Below, one piece after another: positions 38,411 to 40,725 of a DNA stretch of 40,725 bases (the stretch's first letter is position 1; each line of letters begins with the position of its first letter). Location of the stretch: positions 1 to 40,725 of the forward strand of contig NZ_JAKEIP010000106.1 in the NCBI RefSeq assembly GCF_021474425.1, written 5' to 3'. The notes beneath the pieces are model-generated. The model searched no databases, was not told the DNA's origin, and was given only the letters and a program-made list of their open reading frames with translations. The position numbers and the translations under genes were made by a program. Source of the stretch: Streptomyces muensis. Lineage in GTDB: Bacteria; Actinomycetota; Actinomycetes; Streptomycetales; Streptomycetaceae.

Positions 38411-39550
38411 TCACCCCGCCTGTTCGGTCGGGAAGAGGTTGACGTCCTCGGGGTCCGCACTGATCCCGACCCGCTCACCGGCCACGGGCCCGCGTCCGGC
38501 GGGGACTTCCAGGCGCAGCAGCGGCCCGTCACCACCGTCGATGCGTACCCCGGCGCGCACCAGGGTGCCGACGTAGGTGGCGTTCTCGACCGTGCCGGTA
38601 CAGAACCCGTCATCGGCGCCACAGGCCCGCAGCCGGCCCGGCTGCACGGCGACCTTCACCTCAGTACCGGAGGCCAGCTCGTGACGGCGCGCCTTCAGCA
38701 GAGTGCCGGACTGGGTAAGACGGACCAGGGTGTGCTCGCTGTCATGCTGCTCGATGCGGCCGGGCAGGAAGTTCGCCGCGCCGAGGAAGTCCGCCACGAA
38801 CGGCGTCTTCGGCCGCTCGAACAGCTCCCGGGGAGTGTCGAACTGCTCGATCAGGCCGTTGCGCATCACCGCGATCCGGTCCGACATGACCAGCGCCTCT
38901 TCCTGATCGTGCGTCACATAGATGACGGTCAGGCCGAGTTCCTGCTGGATGGTCTTGATCTCCACCTGCAGCTGGTCACGGAGCTTCTTGTCCAGCGCGC
39001 CCAAGGGCTCGTCCATCAGGATGACCGGCGGGCGGTAGACCAGCGCCCGGCACAACGCCACACGCTGCTGCTGACCACCCGACAGCTCACGCGGCTTACG
39101 GCCGCCGAAGCGGGACAGACCGGCGATCTCCAGCGTCTCGCCGACCCGGCGGCGGATCTCGTCCTTGCCCACCCCGCGCAGGGTGAGGGGGAAGGCGACG
39201 TTCTCGGCGACGGTCATGTGCGGGAAGAGCAGGTACTGCTGGAAGACGAAGCCGAGGTTGCGTTTCTGCGGGGCGAGGCGGGTGACGTCACGGCCGCCGA
39301 CGGTGATGGTGCCGGAGTCGGGTTCGCAGAACCCGGCGATCATCATCAGCGTTGTGGTCTTGCCCGACCCGGAGGAGCCGAGGAAGGTGACGAACTCCCC
39401 CGCGGCGATCTCCATGGACGCCTCGTCGACGGCGACGACGTCGCCGTAGGTCTTGCGCAGGGCTACCACCGACAGCGCCTTGCCGGTCGCGGTGGCCGAC
39501 TTGGAGCCGGCCACCTTCACCGACGGTGCCGCGATACCGAATTCAGCCAC
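38411..39550 (-). CDS. potA: Polyamine-type ABC transporter ATP-binding protein PotA
   Basis: Cytoplasmic ATPase (379 aa) of the importer. Walker A is GSSGSGKTT (58-66), the Q-loop is GFVFQQYLLFPHMTV, the signature is ELSGGQQQRVALCRALVYRP and Walker B is VILMDEPLGALDKKLRDQ. The last 130 residues form the TOBE-type regulatory domain (GTEVKVAVQPGRLRA, ISADPEDVNLFP). The GTG at 39550 overlaps the end of the binding-protein gene by 8 nt, which indicates coupling. A degraded relative of this gene, lacking the Walker A part, lies at 28985-29290. Confidence 0.93.
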   Translation of the reverse strand: MAEFGIAAPSVKVAGSKSATATGKALSVVALRKTYGDVVAVDEASMEIAAGEFVTFLGSSGSGKTTTLMMIAGFCEPDSGTITVGGRDVTRLAPQKRNLGFVFQQYLLFPHMTVAENVAFPLTLRGVGKDEIRRRVGETLEIAGLSRFGGRKPRELSGGQQQRVALCRALVYRPPVILMDEPLGALDKKLRDQLQVEIKTIQQELGLTVIYVTHDQEEALVMSDRIAVMRNGLIEQFDTPRELFERPKTPFVADFLGAANFLPGRIEQHDSEHTLVRLTQSGTLLKARRHELASGTEVKVAVQPGRLRACGADDGFCTGTVENATYVGTLVRAGVRIDGGDGPLLRLEVPAGRGPVAGERVGISADPEDVNLFPTEQAG

Positions 39551-40649
39551 GAGCCCACTCCAACCAGCGCTTGGTGACGGCCGATTCGTTCTTCAGCCAC
39601 CAGTCGATGTCCGTGTCGAAACCCTTGTCGTAGTGCTCCGGCGCACCCGCCAGCGCGGATCGCTCCTCGTTGGTGAGCTTCGTGTAGGCCAGCGGGGACG
39701 ACGGGTTCGACGGGAACGCCTTGGCCAGGGCGGCCTGGCTCTCGGCCCGCAGCGAGAAGTCCATCAGCTTGTAGGCGGCATCCACATTCGCCGCGTCCTT
39801 GGCGATGGCATAGCCCTGGAACTGCCGACGCATGCCGTTGAGCTGCCGGGTGACCGGGACGCCCTGCTTCTCCAGGTCGGCGAGCCGGCCGTCCCAGACG
39901 GTCGACATCGTCACCTCCTGACGGCTCAGCAGCACACCGGGCAGCGGGCCACTGTCCCAGAACTTCTTGATGTCACCCCGCAGCCGGGTCAGCACCTTGA
40001 ACGCGCGGTCCACATCCAGCGGGTACAACTTGTCCATCGGCACGCCGTCGGCCAGCAGCGCGAACTCCAGCTCCGGCAGGTCACCGTCCGGGTTGCACAT
40101 CGAACGGCCGCCCTGGAACGCTGCGGTGTCCCAGAAGTCCGCCCACGACTCGGGCTTCTTTCCGCCGAAGGCGTCCGTGCGGTACGCCATACAGGCGCCG
40201 TAGAAGCTGCTGCCGACGGCATGGTCGGTGATCTGGTTCTCGGGGATCTTCGCGCTCTTCACGCTCTTGACCCGGGCAAGGTCCAGCGCCTCCAGGGCGT
40301 CCTGCTTGACGTATTTGTTGTGCGACATCATCGAGTTGTTGATGAGGTCGCACTGCGGGCGGCCCTGCTTGATCTGGGCCAGCAGCGGGGCGTCGTCCAG
40401 GTTCAGCACCTTCACCTGGATGCCGGTCTCCTGCGTGAACGGCGTATAGATCGCCTTCTGCAGAGCCGCACCATAGGAACCGCCACTGTCACGGACGACC
40501 ACCGTCTTGCCGCCCTTGCCGCCACTTCCGGCGCCGGACCGGCTGGTGCCGGTACCGCAGGCGGAGAGGGCGGTCGCGGCGGCGACACCCGCAGTGACCC
40601 CGCCTATTCCTCGCAGGAACAGTCTGCGGTCTATTCGGGCATCTTTCAT
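39543..40649 (-). CDS. potD: Polyamine-type ABC transporter substrate-binding lipoprotein PotD
   Basis: Extracytoplasmic binding protein (368 aa), first gene of the operon. The N-terminus has a Tat-compatible DRRLFLRGIGG motif followed by a hydrophobic stretch and a lipobox in ALSACGTG. The mature part starts KTVVVRDSGGSYGAALQKAI and includes CDLINNSMMSHNKYVKQDAL and AMAYRTDAFGGKKPESWADF-like family blocks (here CMAYRTDAFGGKKPESWADF). The ATG at 40649 has GGAGG nine bases upstream. The ligand could be putrescine, spermidine or a related amino compound; opine- and thiamine-type proteins share this fold. Its last 40 codons are duplicated in the remnant near 29300-29435. The 76 nt to the window's right edge contain no recognisable promoter. 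Confidence 0.91.
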   Translation of the reverse strand: MKDARIDRRLFLRGIGGVTAGVAAATALSACGTGTSRSGAGSGGKGGKTVVVRDSGGSYGAALQKAIYTPFTQETGIQVKVLNLDDAPLLAQIKQGRPQCDLINNSMMSHNKYVKQDALEALDLARVKSVKSAKIPENQITDHAVGSSFYGACMAYRTDAFGGKKPESWADFWDTAAFQGGRSMCNPDGDLPELEFALLADGVPMDKLYPLDVDRAFKVLTRLRGDIKKFWDSGPLPGVLLSRQEVTMSTVWDGRLADLEKQGVPVTRQLNGMRRQFQGYAIAKDAANVDAAYKLMDFSLRAESQAALAKAFPSNPSSPLAYTKLTNEERSALAGAPEHYDKGFDTDIDWWLKNESAVTKRWLEWARG

Positions 40650-40725
40650 CGTGTGCCTCCTGGGTGGTACTGGCCGTGAGAAGGGGAGCGGCTGGGGACG
40701 TGGAATGGGGGGCGGCTGGAAGGGG

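Overview
The window looks like high-GC actinobacterial DNA, most likely Streptomyces. The reasons are the strong third-position G/C bias, frequent GTG starts with GGAGG-type ribosome binding sites, Tat-type lipoprotein signals, and sugar importers that lack their own ATPase (streptomycetes share MsiK). It reads as accessory or chromosome-arm DNA: many small uptake-and-catabolism modules, each with its own regulator, plus a stretch of decayed genes. No rRNA, tRNA, CRISPR array, phage gene or transposase was recognised.

Layout. 64-2831 (+): a sulfonate/taurine-type set of lipoprotein binding protein, ABC ATPase and TauD-family dioxygenase; its permease is not in the window. 2895-4049 (-): exported serine hydrolase. 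4220-10561 (-): a rhamnoside module of two sugar permeases, a frameshifted sugar-binding lipoprotein and a Tat-exported GH78 alpha-L-rhamnosidase, facing a divergent LacI regulator (10914-11954) across operator-like palindromes. 12004-12978 (-): HSL-type esterase. 12979-13567: gene-free DNA with a 38-G/14-C homopolymer block and a 69-bp exact copy of part of the downstream sulfatase-maturase gene, probably an assembly fault.

13568-17828 (-): sulfatase, formylglycine-generating enzyme (start and stop overlap) and an OpuAC-type betaine/choline-binding lipoprotein; a LysR regulator lies upstream (18064-18945). 19048-19806 (-): dienelactone hydrolase. 20036-21078 (-): CmtR-like Cd/Pb sensor plus cation-efflux transporter, with a 28-bp operator palindrome. 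21191-21913 (-): an SDR-fold protein that has lost its catalytic residues. 22060-24165 (-): GT4 glycosyltransferase with an extra C-terminal region. 24452-27829 (-): a family-5 (peptide/nickel/metallophore) binding lipoprotein and a single-chain fused permease behind an IdeR/DmdR1-like iron box.

27830-30663 is a gene graveyard: a frameshifted Lrp/AsnC regulator, a deleted copy of potD-potA sequence containing a hexanucleotide repeat, and a multiply frameshifted aspartoacylase/desuccinylase. 30664-34447 holds a ROK-type regulator divergent from a two-gene operon: a class III PLP enzyme of the AGXT2L phospho-lyase type and an APH-fold small-molecule kinase. This is the best candidate for an undescribed pathway (phosphorylate an amino alcohol, then eliminate phosphate). 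34448-35102 contains a relic of a P-type metal ATPase. 35103-40649 (-) is an intact, tightly coupled polyamine-type importer operon (potD-A-B-C order) ending in an aldehyde dehydrogenase, consistent with uptake of a polyamine or related amine and oxidation of its semialdehyde.

All functional calls come from reading motifs by eye; no database search was run.
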